Part shown: piece by piece, positions 20,029-29,715 of the stretch
How positions within the stretch are numbered: the first letter of the stretch is position 1
How the letters are laid out: every line of letters starts with the position of its first letter
Assembly (NCBI RefSeq): GCF_006385805.1
Contig: NZ_VFSG01000004.1
Coordinates: 1 to 64,000 of the forward strand
From: Streptococcus xiaochunlingii
GTDB lineage: Bacteria; Bacillota; Bacilli; Lactobacillales; Streptococcaceae
DNA: 64,000 nucleotides
Direction of reading: 5' to 3'
Position numbers and translations under genes: made by a program
Notes under the pieces: model-generated
What the model saw: the letters and a program-made list of their open reading frames with translations, nothing else
The model's database searches: none
Told to the model about the DNA's origin: nothing

Positions 20029-21468
20029 TTAATAATCCAATGCATCGGAATGGCCTTTTCCGTTTCCGACAAAGTAGCCTGTTTTAGCATTGATACTAAA
20101 TAAATAAGTTCCATCTGGCTTAAAGAGGTTATAATAACCATTGCCATTGATGATATTCACGCGCTCCAAGATGTATTGATCTCCAACGATATGGCCACGT
20201 TCCCGAGCAATCTTCAGAATCTTCTCCAAGATACCAGGGTTAAAGGTCCATGCAGGATTGTTTACATCGTCTAGTGCCGCCTGATTGTATGGCACCCGGC
20301 TCAAGTTTCGTTGAAGTGGCACACCAGTACTTTGAAGACCAAAGCCAGAATAGCCTGGGTTCACTCCGCCTATCGTGTTGCCTTCAGTAGCTGGGGCTGG
20401 TGTAGGAGCTGGACTGGTAACCGTTCCAGAAGAAGCTGCACTTCCGCCGGTAGCACTGCCTCCACCATCTGTCACAGGTGCTGGAGTGGCAACTTGTTGT
20501 GATCGTCCTTGAGCTGCAGCATCCTTCAACAATTGGTTCAACTGTGTATTAGCTGTTGACGCATCTGAAAAGACTGCATCACTCTTTACCTGCGCCTTAG
20601 TATCAATGGCCCCATCCTTAATAACTGGGCTGGTAAACTGAGAGTTTACTGTTTGAATAGCAGAAACCTGCTTCACCAATTCATCGTATTTACTTTTGGC
20701 CGCATCGTATTCTTTGGTGTCTTTCAATTTTTCTAAACTGGCTTTTAGTTTTTCCAAATTACCAAAAGAATCATTTTTCAGCTTCGTCTGCGTGTCATCT
20801 GTAAAGAAAGCTGCATACTGATCGTTAAAATCCTTCAGCAAAGTCTCTGTATTCGCACTCGTTGAGGCAGAAGAACTAGAGGACTTCTTGCTAGATGAGC
20901 TAGTAGAAGAGACCACTGTCGTTTCCCCTTTAGACTGGTTACGGATCCATTGATAAGACAACCAACTAGCCGTAGCAACTGCTGTCAGAGCTAAAACTGA
21001 AAACAGAATTGGTTTTACCCGGCTCTTTTTCGGTTCTTCAGGAATCTCAATTTCTTCATCCACATATGGTTCTGTTGGCTCTGGACCAAACTTAATTTTT
21101 GCAGGGCGTTCCCCAGGAATTGGATCTGGAATGCGAGTAGACGCGCCTTCTTTTTGACCTACTTCAGCCGGTGCTACTTCCTTCACTGGCTCTTCACTTG
21201 GAATCGGGTCCGCCGCATCCACAGTGGCTGCTTCCTCTGCCTCAGCCAACATTTCCTTCTTCATGACGATGGTATCAAACTTATGAGCTTCGATTTCGTC
21301 ACGGTGCTGTTTGATGTATTTATCGAGGACATTATCTGTTTCCTTGACCCCTGCTTCGATTTCTTCAGCTTTGCGGTTTGCTTGGCCAATCGTCATCTCT
21401 TTGGCGTCCTTAAAATCAAGAACTGACTCTGCCTCTTGGCCCAACTGCTGTTTATCTTCTTTTGTCAT
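20029..21468 (-). CDS. mapZ: MapZ/LocZ mid-cell anchored division-site protein
   Basis: MapZ marks the division site and guides FtsZ rings in streptococci. The 479-residue protein has a conserved acidic cytoplasmic N-terminus (1-150), one membrane helix (about 152-172), a Ser-rich extracellular linker, a helical domain (about 205-310), a proline/Ser/Gly-rich linker, and a C-terminal globular domain that binds peptidoglycan (about 375-479). T66 in HKFDTIV lies near where the pneumococcal protein is phosphorylated by StkP; this is inference from position. The gene overlaps the upstream methyltransferase gene by four bases. Confidence 0.9.
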   Translation of the reverse strand: MTKEDKQQLGQEAESVLDFKDAKEMTIGQANRKAEEIEAGVKETDNVLDKYIKQHRDEIEAHKFDTIVMKKEMLAEAEEAATVDAADPIPSEEPVKEVAPAEVGQKEGASTRIPDPIPGERPAKIKFGPEPTEPYVDEEIEIPEEPKKSRVKPILFSVLALTAVATASWLSYQWIRNQSKGETTVVSSTSSSSKKSSSSSASTSANTETLLKDFNDQYAAFFTDDTQTKLKNDSFGNLEKLKASLEKLKDTKEYDAAKSKYDELVKQVSAIQTVNSQFTSPVIKDGAIDTKAQVKSDAVFSDASTANTQLNQLLKDAAAQGRSQQVATPAPVTDGGGSATGGSAASSGTVTSPAPTPAPATEGNTIGGVNPGYSGFGLQSTGVPLQRNLSRVPYNQAALDDVNNPAWTFNPGILEKILKIARERGHIVGDQYILERVNIINGNGYYNLFKPDGTYLFSINAKTGYFVGNGKGHSDALDY

Positions 21469-22637
21469 ATGTTTCCTTTCTCACTAGTCGCTTGTCGACG
21501 TACCCGCTCCCCAAAGAACTGATACAAGTCAACCTTTAAGGTTCCGTTATATAATTTTCTTTTTTTATCCGCTTGTCGCCCAAACTTCTTTTCAAAGTTT
21601 TCATCGCTGGTCAGGATAAATTTGCTCCAAGTCTTCAAGGGCTCAAAGACCTCTCCCATTTCAGCGTACAATTTTGTCACCCCTGCATCATCGGATAAGC
21701 GTTCACCATACGGTGGATTGGAGATAATGACCCCATTAATCTTATCTGAACGCAGATCTTGCACCCGCATTTGCTTAAAGGTGATGTCGCTCGCAACACC
21801 CGCTTTTTGAGCATTTTCTTTGGCAATCTCAACCATCCGCGCATCAATATCGGTTCCCATGATGTCTAGGACAAGGTCCCGATTGATTTTTTTACTAGCC
21901 TCTGTGCGAACTTCTTGAATCAGACGATTGTCGATCCAATTCCACTCTTCAAACGAGAAAGTCCGTCTCAAGCCCGGTGCTATCTGGCGAGCCATCATCG
22001 CTGCTTCGATACAGAAGGTTCCTGATCCACAAGTCGGATCAACCAAGGGCTTGTCTGGGTACCAATTGGAAAGTTGAAGAATGGCTGCCGCCATATTTTC
22101 CTTAATAGGAGCTCCCCCTTTTTCCGTCCGATAACCACGTTTGAAGAGGCTACTACCAGTCGTGTCAATCAGGACAGTAGCTTGGTCTTTAAGGATCGAT
22201 ACTTCGATCTTGAACTCTGCTCCATTTTCTATTAGAGGAACACCTTCTGGTCGGGCATAGTGTTTTTGCAACTTTTTGACAACTGCCTTTTTCGAAATCG
22301 CTTGTACACTCGGTTCGTTATGCAGTTTGGATTTGACACATTTTGCTTTGGAGATAGGGAAACGCGCTCCTAAAGGGAGGTATTGGTCCCAATCCAAGGC
22401 AAAAACTCCTTGAAAGAGTTCTTCAAAGGTACGGGCAGGAAAGGATCCTACGACGATCTTGATTCGGTCTGCAGCCCGCAACCAAAGATTGGTTTCGATG
22501 ATTGCACGAACATCGCCTTTGAAACGGACTCGTCCATTTTCCACTTGGCAATCGTAGCCGAGCTCTCGTAATTCACGCCCAACCACTGCTTCTAATCCAG
22601 CAGCAGCTGTCGCAATTAATTCAAATTGTTTTTTCAT
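21465..22637 (-). CDS. THUMP-domain 23S rRNA (guanine-N2) methyltransferase, RlmL-like
   Basis: This 390-residue SAM-dependent methyltransferase has an N-terminal ferredoxin-like/THUMP RNA-binding region (about 1-160). The Rossmann-fold catalytic half includes DPTCGSGTFCIEAA and the catalytic NPPYGER motif. It corresponds to the N-terminal half of E. coli RlmL, which modifies G2445 of 23S rRNA; Bacillus calls it YpsC. It precedes mapZ and follows rnpB, a streptococcal order I recognise. Confidence 0.9.
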   Translation of the reverse strand: MKKQFELIATAAAGLEAVVGRELRELGYDCQVENGRVRFKGDVRAIIETNLWLRAADRIKIVVGSFPARTFEELFQGVFALDWDQYLPLGARFPISKAKCVKSKLHNEPSVQAISKKAVVKKLQKHYARPEGVPLIENGAEFKIEVSILKDQATVLIDTTGSSLFKRGYRTEKGGAPIKENMAAAILQLSNWYPDKPLVDPTCGSGTFCIEAAMMARQIAPGLRRTFSFEEWNWIDNRLIQEVRTEASKKINRDLVLDIMGTDIDARMVEIAKENAQKAGVASDITFKQMRVQDLRSDKINGVIISNPPYGERLSDDAGVTKLYAEMGEVFEPLKTWSKFILTSDENFEKKFGRQADKKRKLYNGTLKVDLYQFFGERVRRQATSEKGNI

Positions 22638-22649
22638 TTGTTCCTCATT

Positions 22650-22686
22650 GTTTAAAAAAGGAGGTTGAGATTTCTCTCCCCCTCAC
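22650..22686 (-). terminator. Terminator after rnpB
   Basis: GAGG..GAGA pairs with TCTC..CCTC and is followed by TTTTTT on the minus strand, immediately past the 3' end of the RNase P RNA. Confidence 0.8.
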
Positions 22687-22687
22687 C

Positions 22688-23072
22688 ACCTATATGCAAT
22701 TTTCTATAAGCCATGTTTTGTTCCAGAAATGACTAGGTACCATTTCCTTCGATAATCATCTGTCTACTGTTTCCAGTCAGAATGCTATGTTCGTTTCCAT
22801 GCATCCCATGCCCCGACCAAAGTTTGGGTTGCTAGCTTGAGGGGTTTACCGCGTTCCACTTTTTAGGTTTCCCTAAAAACTACGTCACTGTGGCACTTTC
22901 AGAGCTAGTAGAACTTATCCTAAGACTTAGCCCGTTCGCTCGCCGTAACTTGAAGATCAAGTCCCTAGGCTTATGGATTCACCTAGCACAAACACTACAG
23001 GCATCACAGCCTGTGCTAGCATGGACTTTCCTCATGAGAGAAAGCTCTCACGCGATTATCCAAAAATTGCAC
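22688..23072 (-). ncRNA. rnpB: RNase P RNA, type B
   Basis: The 450-base gap between gpsB and the RlmL-like gene has no real reading frame. On the minus strand it contains the conserved RNase P blocks, including GAGGAAAGTCCATGC, the GTAAACCCCTC region, the GGGATG..GAAACG part and a 3' helix that returns to the 5' end (GCAATTTT near both ends). Long peripheral hairpins identify the Firmicutes B type. The ends are estimated to within about 10 bases. It processes the 5' ends of tRNA precursors. Confidence 0.93.
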
Positions 23073-23089
23073 GATTCATCTTTTATGTC

Positions 23090-23434
23090 TTAAAAATCAC
23101 GATCTACGACTTGTTTCCCGAAGACTTCTTTTTCAAGACGATTTAAGCGTTTCAAAATATCGAAGTTTGTCGTAGTAGTGACCTGAGGAAACTCATGCTT
23201 TGGAGCAGATTCAGGAACTGATGGACTCGGAGTTGCTTGGCTCGTTTTCTTCGCTAATTCTTCACGGAGCCGAGCATTTTCTTCTTTCAATTCCTTCACT
23301 AAGGCAGCATAGGTTTCATAGTCTTTGATGACATCATCCAAAAACTCATTTACCTCAACTTTACTAAATCCACGAACTTCTTTTTTGAAATCTTGATCAA
23401 AAATATCTTTCGCAGTAAAAATAATACTTGCCAT
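23090..23434 (-). CDS. gpsB: Cell division protein GpsB (DivIVA family)
   Basis: This 114-residue septal scaffold protein balances septal and peripheral wall synthesis and assists StkP. An N-terminal DivIVA-like domain ([29 protein letters not shown]) continues as a coiled coil (about 35-70). After a Ser/Pro-rich linker comes a short C-terminal trimerisation helix ([16 protein letters not shown]). Two ATGs lie side by side at 23437 and 23434; the second matches the family start. rnpB begins just beyond the stop. Confidence 0.95.
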   Translation of the reverse strand: MASIIFTAKDIFDQDFKKEVRGFSKVEVNEFLDDVIKDYETYAALVKELKEENARLREELAKKTSQATPSPSVPESAPKHEFPQVTTTTNFDILKRLNRLEKEVFGKQVVDRDF

Positions 23435-23503
23435 CATTCTCTCCGTTCTAGTTAATCATAATCATTATATAAAAAATAAGGAGCAAAAATCAAGGTAAAC
23501 CAC

Positions 23504-24031
23504 TTATTTTTCGTAAATTTTTTCTTCCACTTCATTTAAGTCATCAAAGTTTAATCTTTTGACATGATACTGATCCTTTTCTAGCATCATTTTGTAAAGA
23601 TATTTGAGATTTGTTTCATGTTCTGGATCGTAAAATAAATAGGCACCATCTGTATTTTCTAACAAAAACGTATTGTATTCTTTGAATTGACCTGGCTGGC
23701 TATAAGAGGGATAGGCATATTTGACAAAATTAACCTGTTTAAAGCGACTGAGGACATCTTGATTGGCCCCATTCCAGTTTTCTCCTTGATTTTCAAACAT
23801 AAAAATTGTGGCCAACTGTATCTCGTATTCTTTTTTTAATTCCTGAGCAACCTCTAAAACCCAAGCTTCAAAACCTAAATTCCCTGTAAAAATCAACCAC
23901 TTGACTCCCTCTTCCAAAAAACGGACTAAATCCCTACGAATCGCTTCTTTAATTATTGGAAGTCGGGGGTCCTTAGCTGTCAGAATTCCCAATTCAAATG
24001 CCTTATAACCTGTAATCAGTAAACTATTCAT
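23504..24031 (-). CDS. YpsA/DUF1273 (SLOG superfamily) protein
   Basis: From ATG 24031 the protein has 175 residues, the normal length of YpsA. It shows the family N-terminus [16 protein letters not shown], a GNLGFEAW glycine motif typical of SLOG nucleotide-binding folds, and [12 protein letters not shown]. The open frame runs back to 24157 but crosses the recU promoter and start region, so that extension is rejected. Bacillus and staphylococcal YpsA have been linked to cell division; the molecular role is unresolved. It is divergent from recU. Confidence 0.88.
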   Translation of the reverse strand: MNSLLITGYKAFELGILTAKDPRLPIIKEAIRRDLVRFLEEGVKWLIFTGNLGFEAWVLEVAQELKKEYEIQLATIFMFENQGENWNGANQDVLSRFKQVNFVKYAYPSYSQPGQFKEYNTFLLENTDGAYLFYDPEHETNLKYLYKMMLEKDQYHVKRLNFDDLNEVEEKIYEK

Positions 24032-24055
24032 TATTTCCCCTTCCTTCTTCATTTT

Positions 24056-24094
24056 GTGATATAATAGAGTGATGTAATTGTACCAATAAGGAGA
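24056..24094 (+). promoter_or_regulatory. recU-pbp1a promoter
   Basis: TGTGATATAAT gives a perfect -10 at 24060-24065 with TGn extension. AAGGAG lies just before the recU ATG at 24098. The -35 region is poor, so the extended -10 probably carries the promoter. Confidence 0.7.
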
Positions 24095-24097
24095 ATT

Positions 24098-24691
24098 ATG
24101 GTCAACTATCCTCACAAACTTAGCAAGAAATCTTCTTCGCCCGTCCAGAGGAAGCAAAGTGTGAATTTTGCCAATCGAGGGATGACATTTGAAAAAATGA
24201 TTAATGAGAGCAATCAGTACTACCTTTCTAGAGGGCTAGCGGTGATTCATAAAAAGCCGACACCCATCCAGATTGTAAAGGTGGACTATCCTCATCGCAG
24301 TCGGGCAAAGATTGTGGAAGCTTATTTTCGCCAGGCATCTACCACAGACTATTCTGGTGTTTATAAAGGACACTACATTGATTTTGAAGCAAAAGAGACC
24401 CAGCAAAAACAAGCCATGCCGATGAAAAACTTTCATCAGCACCAGATTGATCACATGGCTGCAGTCCTTCAACAGGGAGGAATTTGTTTTGTGCTCTTGC
24501 ATTTTGCAAAGCTCAATGAGACATATCTACTGCCCGCTCCTTCCTTAATCGACTTTTACAACATCGATCACGGCAGTAAATCTATGCCCTTGACCTTTAT
24601 ACAGGAAAATGGTTATCGTATCGAGACAGATCGCCTTCCAAGCGTCCCTTATCTCGATATTATCGAACAGAATCTACTAGGCGGTAATTAA
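24098..24691 (+). CDS. recU: Holliday junction resolvase RecU
   Basis: This 197-residue member of the RecU/PrfA family resolves recombination intermediates. Family motifs include [11 protein letters not shown], the acidic nuclease core [20 protein letters not shown], and HQIDHM. The gene is directly followed by pbp1a (the ATG starts on the base after the recU stop), the conserved recU-pbp operon of Firmicutes. Confidence 0.96.
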   Translation: MVNYPHKLSKKSSSPVQRKQSVNFANRGMTFEKMINESNQYYLSRGLAVIHKKPTPIQIVKVDYPHRSRAKIVEAYFRQASTTDYSGVYKGHYIDFEAKETQQKQAMPMKNFHQHQIDHMAAVLQQGGICFVLLHFAKLNETYLLPAPSLIDFYNIDHGSKSMPLTFIQENGYRIETDRLPSVPYLDIIEQNLLGGN

Positions 24692-26815
24692 ATGAACAAA
24701 CAAACAGTTATCCAGTGGTTAAAATATGCGGCGATTGCAGCTATTTCCTTATTTTTCCTTTTACTTATCCTGGGTGGATTGGTATTTGGATATTATGCTG
24801 CAAAAGCACCAACTCTTTCTGAGAAAGACCTGGTCGCAACGACATCCAGTAAAATCTATGACAATCAAAACAATCTGATTGCAGACTTGGGTGCTGAAAA
24901 ACGAATTAATGTAAAAACAAATGAAATCCCAACCGACTTGGTCAACGCGATTGTGGCGATTGAAGACCATCGCTTTTTCAACCACAGAGGGATAGACTTT
25001 ATTCGTATCGGGGGAGCCTTCTTCAGCAACCTCCGAGGAGGGCGCCAAGGAGGATCTACTCTCACACAGCAGTTGATCAAGCTCACTTACTTCTCTACTT
25101 CTTCGGCCGACCAAACCTTATCTCGGAAAATCCAAGAAGCTTGGCTTGCTACTCAATTGGAACAAAAAGCAACCAAACAAGAGATTTTGACCTACTACAT
25201 CAACAAAGTTTACATGTCTAACGGAAACTACGGGATGCAAACAGCTGCTCGTAGCTACTATGCAAAAGACTTAAAGGATCTTTCTCTTCCACAAGTAGCC
25301 CTATTGGCTGGAATGCCTCAGGCACCCAACCAATACGACCCTTATACCAATCCGGAAGCTGCTCTCCAACGCCGTAATCTGGTTCTTAAAGAAATGTTGG
25401 ATATGAAGTCCATTACAAACGAGCAGTACGAAAGTGCCGTCAATACACCTGTTACCGATGGCTTGCAAAGTCTAACCGGCTCTAGCAACTATCCTGCTTA
25501 TATGGATAACTACCTCAAAGAAGTCATCCAACAAGTCGAAGAAGAGACAGGGTACAATGTCTTGACAACTGGTATGGATGTCTACACCAACGTCGATACC
25601 GCAGCTCAAAAACGTCTGTGGGATATATACAACTCTGACGAATATGTCAATTATCCAGATAATGAGTTGCAAGTTGCTTCTACTATCATCGACGTGACAA
25701 ACGGAAAAGTCATTGCTCAGTTGGGATCCCGTCATCAATCATCTAATGTATCCTTCGGTACCAACCAAGCTGTCGAAACGAACCGAGATTGGGGATCTAC
25801 AATGAAACCTATCTCAGATTATGCTCCCGCAATTGAATATGAAGAGTATAACTCCACTGGAGTAACCATTCCTGATACACCTTACAACTTCCCTGGTACA
25901 AATACGCAAATTAATAACTGGGATAGACAATACTATGGCAATATCAGCATGGTCTATGCTCTCCAACAATCCCGTAACGTTACTGCGGTCCGGGCCCTTG
26001 AAAAAGTTGGTTTGAAGAAGGCTCAGAAATTCTTGAGCAGCATCGGAATCGATTATCCAGAAATGGTATATGCAAATGCCATCTCAAGTAATACCAGCGA
26101 CTCTAGCAACAAATACGGGGCTAGCAGTGAGAAAATGGCCGCTGCTTATGCAACCTTCGCAAATGGCGGTACCTATTACAAGCCACAATATGTGAATCGG
26201 GTTGTCTTTAGCGATGGTACAACGAAGAACTTCGATACCTCTGGAACACGAGTGATGAAAGAAGCCACAGCTTACATGATGACAGATATGTTGAAATCAG
26301 TTATCACAGCTGGTTTAGGATACAATGCAAATATCTCTGGTCTTTATCACGCTGGTAAAACAGGTACCTCTAACTATGCCGACAACGAATTAAAAAAACT
26401 AACCAAAGACTACAGTTACTCAAGCATTGTGACACCTGATGAATCGTTTGTGGGTTACACCACGCAATATTCTATGGCTGTTTGGACAGGGTACACCAAT
26501 CGCTTGACTCCCGTACTGGATGATGGAAGCAAAGTCGCAACAGATGTCTACAAACAAATGATGTTGTATTTGTATGAGCAAAACGGATCAGGTAGCACTG
26601 ATTGGACCCAACCAAGTGGTGTATACCGTAGCGGTTCTTACCTATATCTCAATAATGGTAAGAATAACTACAATAACTACAATTACTATTATGAGCCAAG
26701 TGTCGAACCAAGCACTGACGCAACAGAAGATAGTTCAAGTTCTAGTTCATCTAACTCAGAAGAGAATTCTGAACACACAGAATCATCTTCTAAAGAGAAT
26801 GAGCAAAATCACTAA
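24692..26815 (+). CDS. pbp1a: Class A penicillin-binding protein 1a
   Basis: This 707-residue bifunctional peptidoglycan synthase has an N-terminal anchor (about 12-36) and a GT51 glycosyltransferase domain (about 60-235) with catalytic E91 in [10 protein letters not shown] and GGSTLTQQL. Transpeptidase motifs are STMK (369-372, nucleophile S369), SRN (427-429) and KTG (556-558), which align in number with pneumococcal PBP1a. The STMK box is unaltered. The C-terminal 65 residues are low-complexity, rich in N, Y, S and E. Confidence 0.96.
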   Translation: MNKQTVIQWLKYAAIAAISLFFLLLILGGLVFGYYAAKAPTLSEKDLVATTSSKIYDNQNNLIADLGAEKRINVKTNEIPTDLVNAIVAIEDHRFFNHRGIDFIRIGGAFFSNLRGGRQGGSTLTQQLIKLTYFSTSSADQTLSRKIQEAWLATQLEQKATKQEILTYYINKVYMSNGNYGMQTAARSYYAKDLKDLSLPQVALLAGMPQAPNQYDPYTNPEAALQRRNLVLKEMLDMKSITNEQYESAVNTPVTDGLQSLTGSSNYPAYMDNYLKEVIQQVEEETGYNVLTTGMDVYTNVDTAAQKRLWDIYNSDEYVNYPDNELQVASTIIDVTNGKVIAQLGSRHQSSNVSFGTNQAVETNRDWGSTMKPISDYAPAIEYEEYNSTGVTIPDTPYNFPGTNTQINNWDRQYYGNISMVYALQQSRNVTAVRALEKVGLKKAQKFLSSIGIDYPEMVYANAISSNTSDSSNKYGASSEKMAAAYATFANGGTYYKPQYVNRVVFSDGTTKNFDTSGTRVMKEATAYMMTDMLKSVITAGLGYNANISGLYHAGKTGTSNYADNELKKLTKDYSYSSIVTPDESFVGYTTQYSMAVWTGYTNRLTPVLDDGSKVATDVYKQMMLYLYEQNGSGSTDWTQPSGVYRSGSYLYLNNGKNNYNNYNYYYEPSVEPSTDATEDSSSSSSSNSEENSEHTESSSKENEQNH

Positions 26816-26835
26816 TTAGACCACACTATATTAAT

Positions 26836-26870
26836 AAAACACGATTGTTCTTAACCAATCGTGTTTTTTA
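26836..26870. terminator. Bidirectional terminator between pbp1a and pepC
   Basis: AAAACACGATTG and CAATCGTGTTTT pair around an 8-base loop, with AT-rich runs on both sides. It serves both convergent genes. Confidence 0.9.
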
Positions 26871-26876
26871 TGTATC

Positions 26877-28214
26877 TTATTTAAAAGCCAAGGCACCCAT
26901 CGGATCCCATGGAGCCAAGACGATTGGCTCTGCCTCATAAGCAGCCAATTCTTTCGCTGTTAACAGTTCCTTGCGGACAACGATTTGGTAGGTGTATTCG
27001 TCCATCCAGGCGTCAGAAGCAACAAAGTATCCATCTGTTCCAACTTTGTCTCCCCAAGAATTTTCAACCTTCCATTTGAGAGGGAGTCCAGCTTCATCCA
27101 GATCCACACCAGTCAAGACCATAGCATGGGTCATGAGACTTTCTGCATAATCCAAACGCCCTGCCTTATCTTGAGTCAGCTGGATATCCATTCCCGCTTC
27201 AAAGTCATAGACATCTGTTGCCAGGATTCCAGCTTTGCGGTTGCTGACTTGGCCGACATCCGATCCAAACCAAACAGTTTCCCCAGCTTTCATTTGGGCA
27301 ATGGCCAATTCTTTCAAGCGCTCCATCGGAACGTTGAGGTAGCGTACTTCACGGCTACCGACCACATTCCCCAGCATCTCTACTGTGTAAGACTGGCCAT
27401 AAGGCTTGTCTGCCGTAGGCGCATTGATAACAGAAACGTAGTCCTCCAACTGAAGATCCACATATTTTTTGTAAAAGCTTTGAGGTGTCAAGCCAGACTC
27501 TGTGTAGAAATTATTGTCCTTATCGCGATAAGAGAAACTAAATGTACGAGGGGGCAAGCCAAGTGACATGGCCAAGAAATTAAAGATTTCTTGGAGGAGT
27601 TCTTCTTTCTTGCTTTGAACCGTTGCTTTATCTGCTCCAGTCGCAAGTAATTCGCGAAGGATCTGAGCATCTTGGCGCAATAATTTATTTAAGTAGGTAT
27701 TGAGCTCTCGGCTATTGCTAGATGAGATGGATTCTGGATAGACAGACTTGGGTACGACCCCATATTTTTCAAAGAGGGAAACGACCATATCCCATTGACC
27801 ACCATCTTGTTGAGGAGTTTGAAGGAGGAAGGCCACCTTGCGGCTGGTTAAATCCTGATCCGCTGTCGCAATGATTTGTTCCAAGAACCAGTTGGATTTT
27901 TCGTACTTGTCCCAAAAGAAAGTGTGTGCTTGAGACAACTCAAAATCCTCTAATTGGAAGCTCGAAATCATTTTATGACGGAAGGTGTTCAGAGCCGCAA
28001 ACATCCAGCAACGACCAGAAGCTTTCTGGTCCGTCACCTTGTCCTTGGTTAAATCAAGAGAAAAGACGGGTGTGTTTTCTACTGCACTTTTGCGTGTCTC
28101 CAAAGCTGCATGAATCCCATTGTGGGTGATAGCATTTTCGAGAGCCGCAAATTTCACATTTGCTTGGTAATTTGTATAAAGTTGATCTGTAAATTCTTGT
28201 GTTAATTCTGACAT
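26877..28214 (-). CDS. pepC: Aminopeptidase C (bleomycin hydrolase family)
   Basis: This 445-residue cysteine aminopeptidase of family C1B releases amino acids from peptides in the cytoplasm. The catalytic cysteine is C69 in ASGRCWMFAALN, the histidine lies in MTHAMVLTG and the asparagine in ENSWGD. The frame begins at 28244, but ATG 28214 (MSELTQEF) has AAGGAG at good spacing. It is monocistronic. Confidence 0.97.
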   Translation of the reverse strand: MSELTQEFTDQLYTNYQANVKFAALENAITHNGIHAALETRKSAVENTPVFSLDLTKDKVTDQKASGRCWMFAALNTFRHKMISSFQLEDFELSQAHTFFWDKYEKSNWFLEQIIATADQDLTSRKVAFLLQTPQQDGGQWDMVVSLFEKYGVVPKSVYPESISSSNSRELNTYLNKLLRQDAQILRELLATGADKATVQSKKEELLQEIFNFLAMSLGLPPRTFSFSYRDKDNNFYTESGLTPQSFYKKYVDLQLEDYVSVINAPTADKPYGQSYTVEMLGNVVGSREVRYLNVPMERLKELAIAQMKAGETVWFGSDVGQVSNRKAGILATDVYDFEAGMDIQLTQDKAGRLDYAESLMTHAMVLTGVDLDEAGLPLKWKVENSWGDKVGTDGYFVASDAWMDEYTYQIVVRKELLTAKELAAYEAEPIVLAPWDPMGALAFK

Positions 28215-28242
28215 AAGATTCTCCTTTGTAAAGCTACTTACC

Positions 28243-28270
28243 ATTATAGACCATTGTCTAAAATCTTCAA
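28243..28270 (-). promoter_or_regulatory. pepC promoter
   Basis: On the minus strand TTGAAG (28265-28270), a 16-base spacer and TATAAT (28243-28248) form a sigma-A promoter 29 bases before the pepC start. Confidence 0.75.
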
Positions 28271-28282
28271 GTAAAAATTGTT

Positions 28283-28834
28283 TTAAAGGTCAGAAGAACG
28301 GATCGTGTAGATGATTTGATCTCCGACATAGCCTTTTCTGGCAACAGCATTTGGGAGAGTAGCTAGATATTGCATCCCAGCTTTTGCCATTACCCTTCCT
28401 GAAGCAGGGTTCAAACTGACATATTTGGCCTGAACTTCCTTGAATCCCACCTCTATCAACAAAAAGTGTAAAACAGCCTGGAGGGCTTCTGTCATCAGAC
28501 CTTGACCCCAAAACTTCTTCCCTAGAATATAGCCGACTTCACACAGTTCTTTTTGTGGATCCTGAGAAACGACACTGATATCACCTATCACCTGTACGGG
28601 ATCATCTTTCTTGCAAATCGCCCATTTGTAGGTGTTTTCCTCTTGGTAATGAAGGAGCCATCTTTCGATCGAAGCTTGAGTCACTTGAGGATTTGGATGG
28701 GGATCCCAAGTCACATATTTAAGATTATCTGTATCAGACGCCCAATTTTCAAACATTGCCTTTGCATCCTCTACAACAAAGCGTCTTAATAATAGATGGT
28801 TGGTCCTCAGTTCAATAGAACCTAATTTCCTCAT
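28283..28834 (-). CDS. GNAT family N-acetyltransferase, RimJ/RimL-like
   Basis: This 183-residue acetyltransferase starts with the typical ELRTNHLLLRRFVVEDAKAMFENWASD of the RimJ/RimL-like subgroup. It also shows the acetyl-CoA binding region EVGYILGKKFWGQGLMTEAL. The substrate cannot be inferred. AGGAGG lies just before ATG 28834. It stands alone between pepC and the NAD genes, each with separate signals. Confidence 0.88.
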   Translation of the reverse strand: MRKLGSIELRTNHLLLRRFVVEDAKAMFENWASDTDNLKYVTWDPHPNPQVTQASIERWLLHYQEENTYKWAICKKDDPVQVIGDISVVSQDPQKELCEVGYILGKKFWGQGLMTEALQAVLHFLLIEVGFKEVQAKYVSLNPASGRVMAKAGMQYLATLPNAVARKGYVGDQIIYTIRSSDL

Positions 28835-28855
28835 CCTCTTTCCTCCTATCCTGTT

Positions 28856-28884
28856 TTAAAAAAGTCGGCTCAACCGACTTTTCT
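28856..28884 (-). terminator. Terminator after nadE
   Basis: AAAAGTCGG and CCGACTTTT pair around TTGAG and are followed by TTTTTT on the minus strand, directly past the nadE stop. Confidence 0.88.
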
Positions 28885-28887
28885 TTC

Positions 28888-29715
28888 CTATGAACGCCAG
28901 AAGGTATCAAATACCGTAATCGGTAGATGACGTTTGTGTTGGCCTTTGTGCCACCAGTTTTCAATAGTTGCTTGAGCTTCTGGGCTAACTGATTTCCCTT
29001 CTAGGTAGTCATCAATTTCTGCATAGGTCACCCCAAGAGCTACTTCGTCAGCGATACCTGGCTTTTCTTCTTCCAAATCTGCAATCGGTACCTTCTCATA
29101 CAAGGCAGGATCAGCTCCCAGTGCCTGAAGCAACTGCTTGCCTTGGCGCTTATTAAGGCGGTAGAGAGGAAGGATATCGGCTCCGCCATCTCCAAACTTG
29201 GTAAAGAAACCAGTGATATTTTCGGCCGCATGGTCCGTCCCAATGACGGCTCCGCTATAGGCACCTGCTAGGGCGTACTGAGCAATCATCCGACTCCGTG
29301 CCTTGATATTGCCCTTGTTAAAATCTGAGACATCTGTTCCTGTCGCTTCGACAGCACGCTCCATGGTATCGACCGATTCCTTGATGTTCACGACCAGGCT
29401 AATGTCTGGCTGGATGAAGACCAAGGCCTTTTGGGCATCTGCTTCATCTGCTTGGACACCGTAAGGCAAGCGGACAGCAACAAACTGATAACTAGCATCT
29501 CCAGTCTCTGCCCGCATTTCCTCCATGGCTAATTGAGCCAGGCGACCCGCTAGGGTCGAGTCCTGACCTCCTGAAATTCCTAAGACAAAGGTCTTTAGAA
29601 AAGGATGTTTTTGCAGGTAGTCCTTCAAAAAATCAATGGACCGGCGAATCTCTTCTTGAGGATCAATGACCGGCTTGACCCCTAATTGGGCAATAATGTC
29701 TTCTTGTAGGCTCAT
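28888..29715 (-). CDS. nadE: NH3-dependent NAD+ synthetase
   Basis: This 275-residue enzyme amidates nicotinate adenine dinucleotide to NAD+ using ammonia. The ATP pyrophosphatase loop is [35 protein letters not shown] and the lysine-rich KRQGKQLL segment are also typical. There is no glutaminase domain, hence the ammonia-dependent assignment. It overlaps pncB by four bases, so the salvage steps are coupled. Confidence 0.97.
   Translation of the reverse strand: MSLQEDIIAQLGVKPVIDPQEEIRRSIDFLKDYLQKHPFLKTFVLGISGGQDSTLAGRLAQLAMEEMRAETGDASYQFVAVRLPYGVQADEADAQKALVFIQPDISLVVNIKESVDTMERAVEATGTDVSDFNKGNIKARSRMIAQYALAGAYSGAVIGTDHAAENITGFFTKFGDGGADILPLYRLNKRQGKQLLQALGADPALYEKVPIADLEEEKPGIADEVALGVTYAEIDDYLEGKSVSPEAQATIENWWHKGQHKRHLPITVFDTFWRS

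Noticed and set aside
22890..23093. A 67-codon plus-strand frame in the rnpB region
   Set aside because: It is antisense to the conserved RNase P RNA and has no coding signature.
24032..24157. Longer form of the YpsA-like protein starting at 24157
   Set aside because: The extension crosses the start and promoter of the divergent recU, and the family N-terminus begins at 24031 behind a ribosome binding site.
24692..26815. Mosaic, penicillin-resistant form of PBP1a
   Set aside because: The STMK, SRN and KTG boxes are unaltered and no block with different base use stands out; resistance cannot be claimed from this sequence alone.
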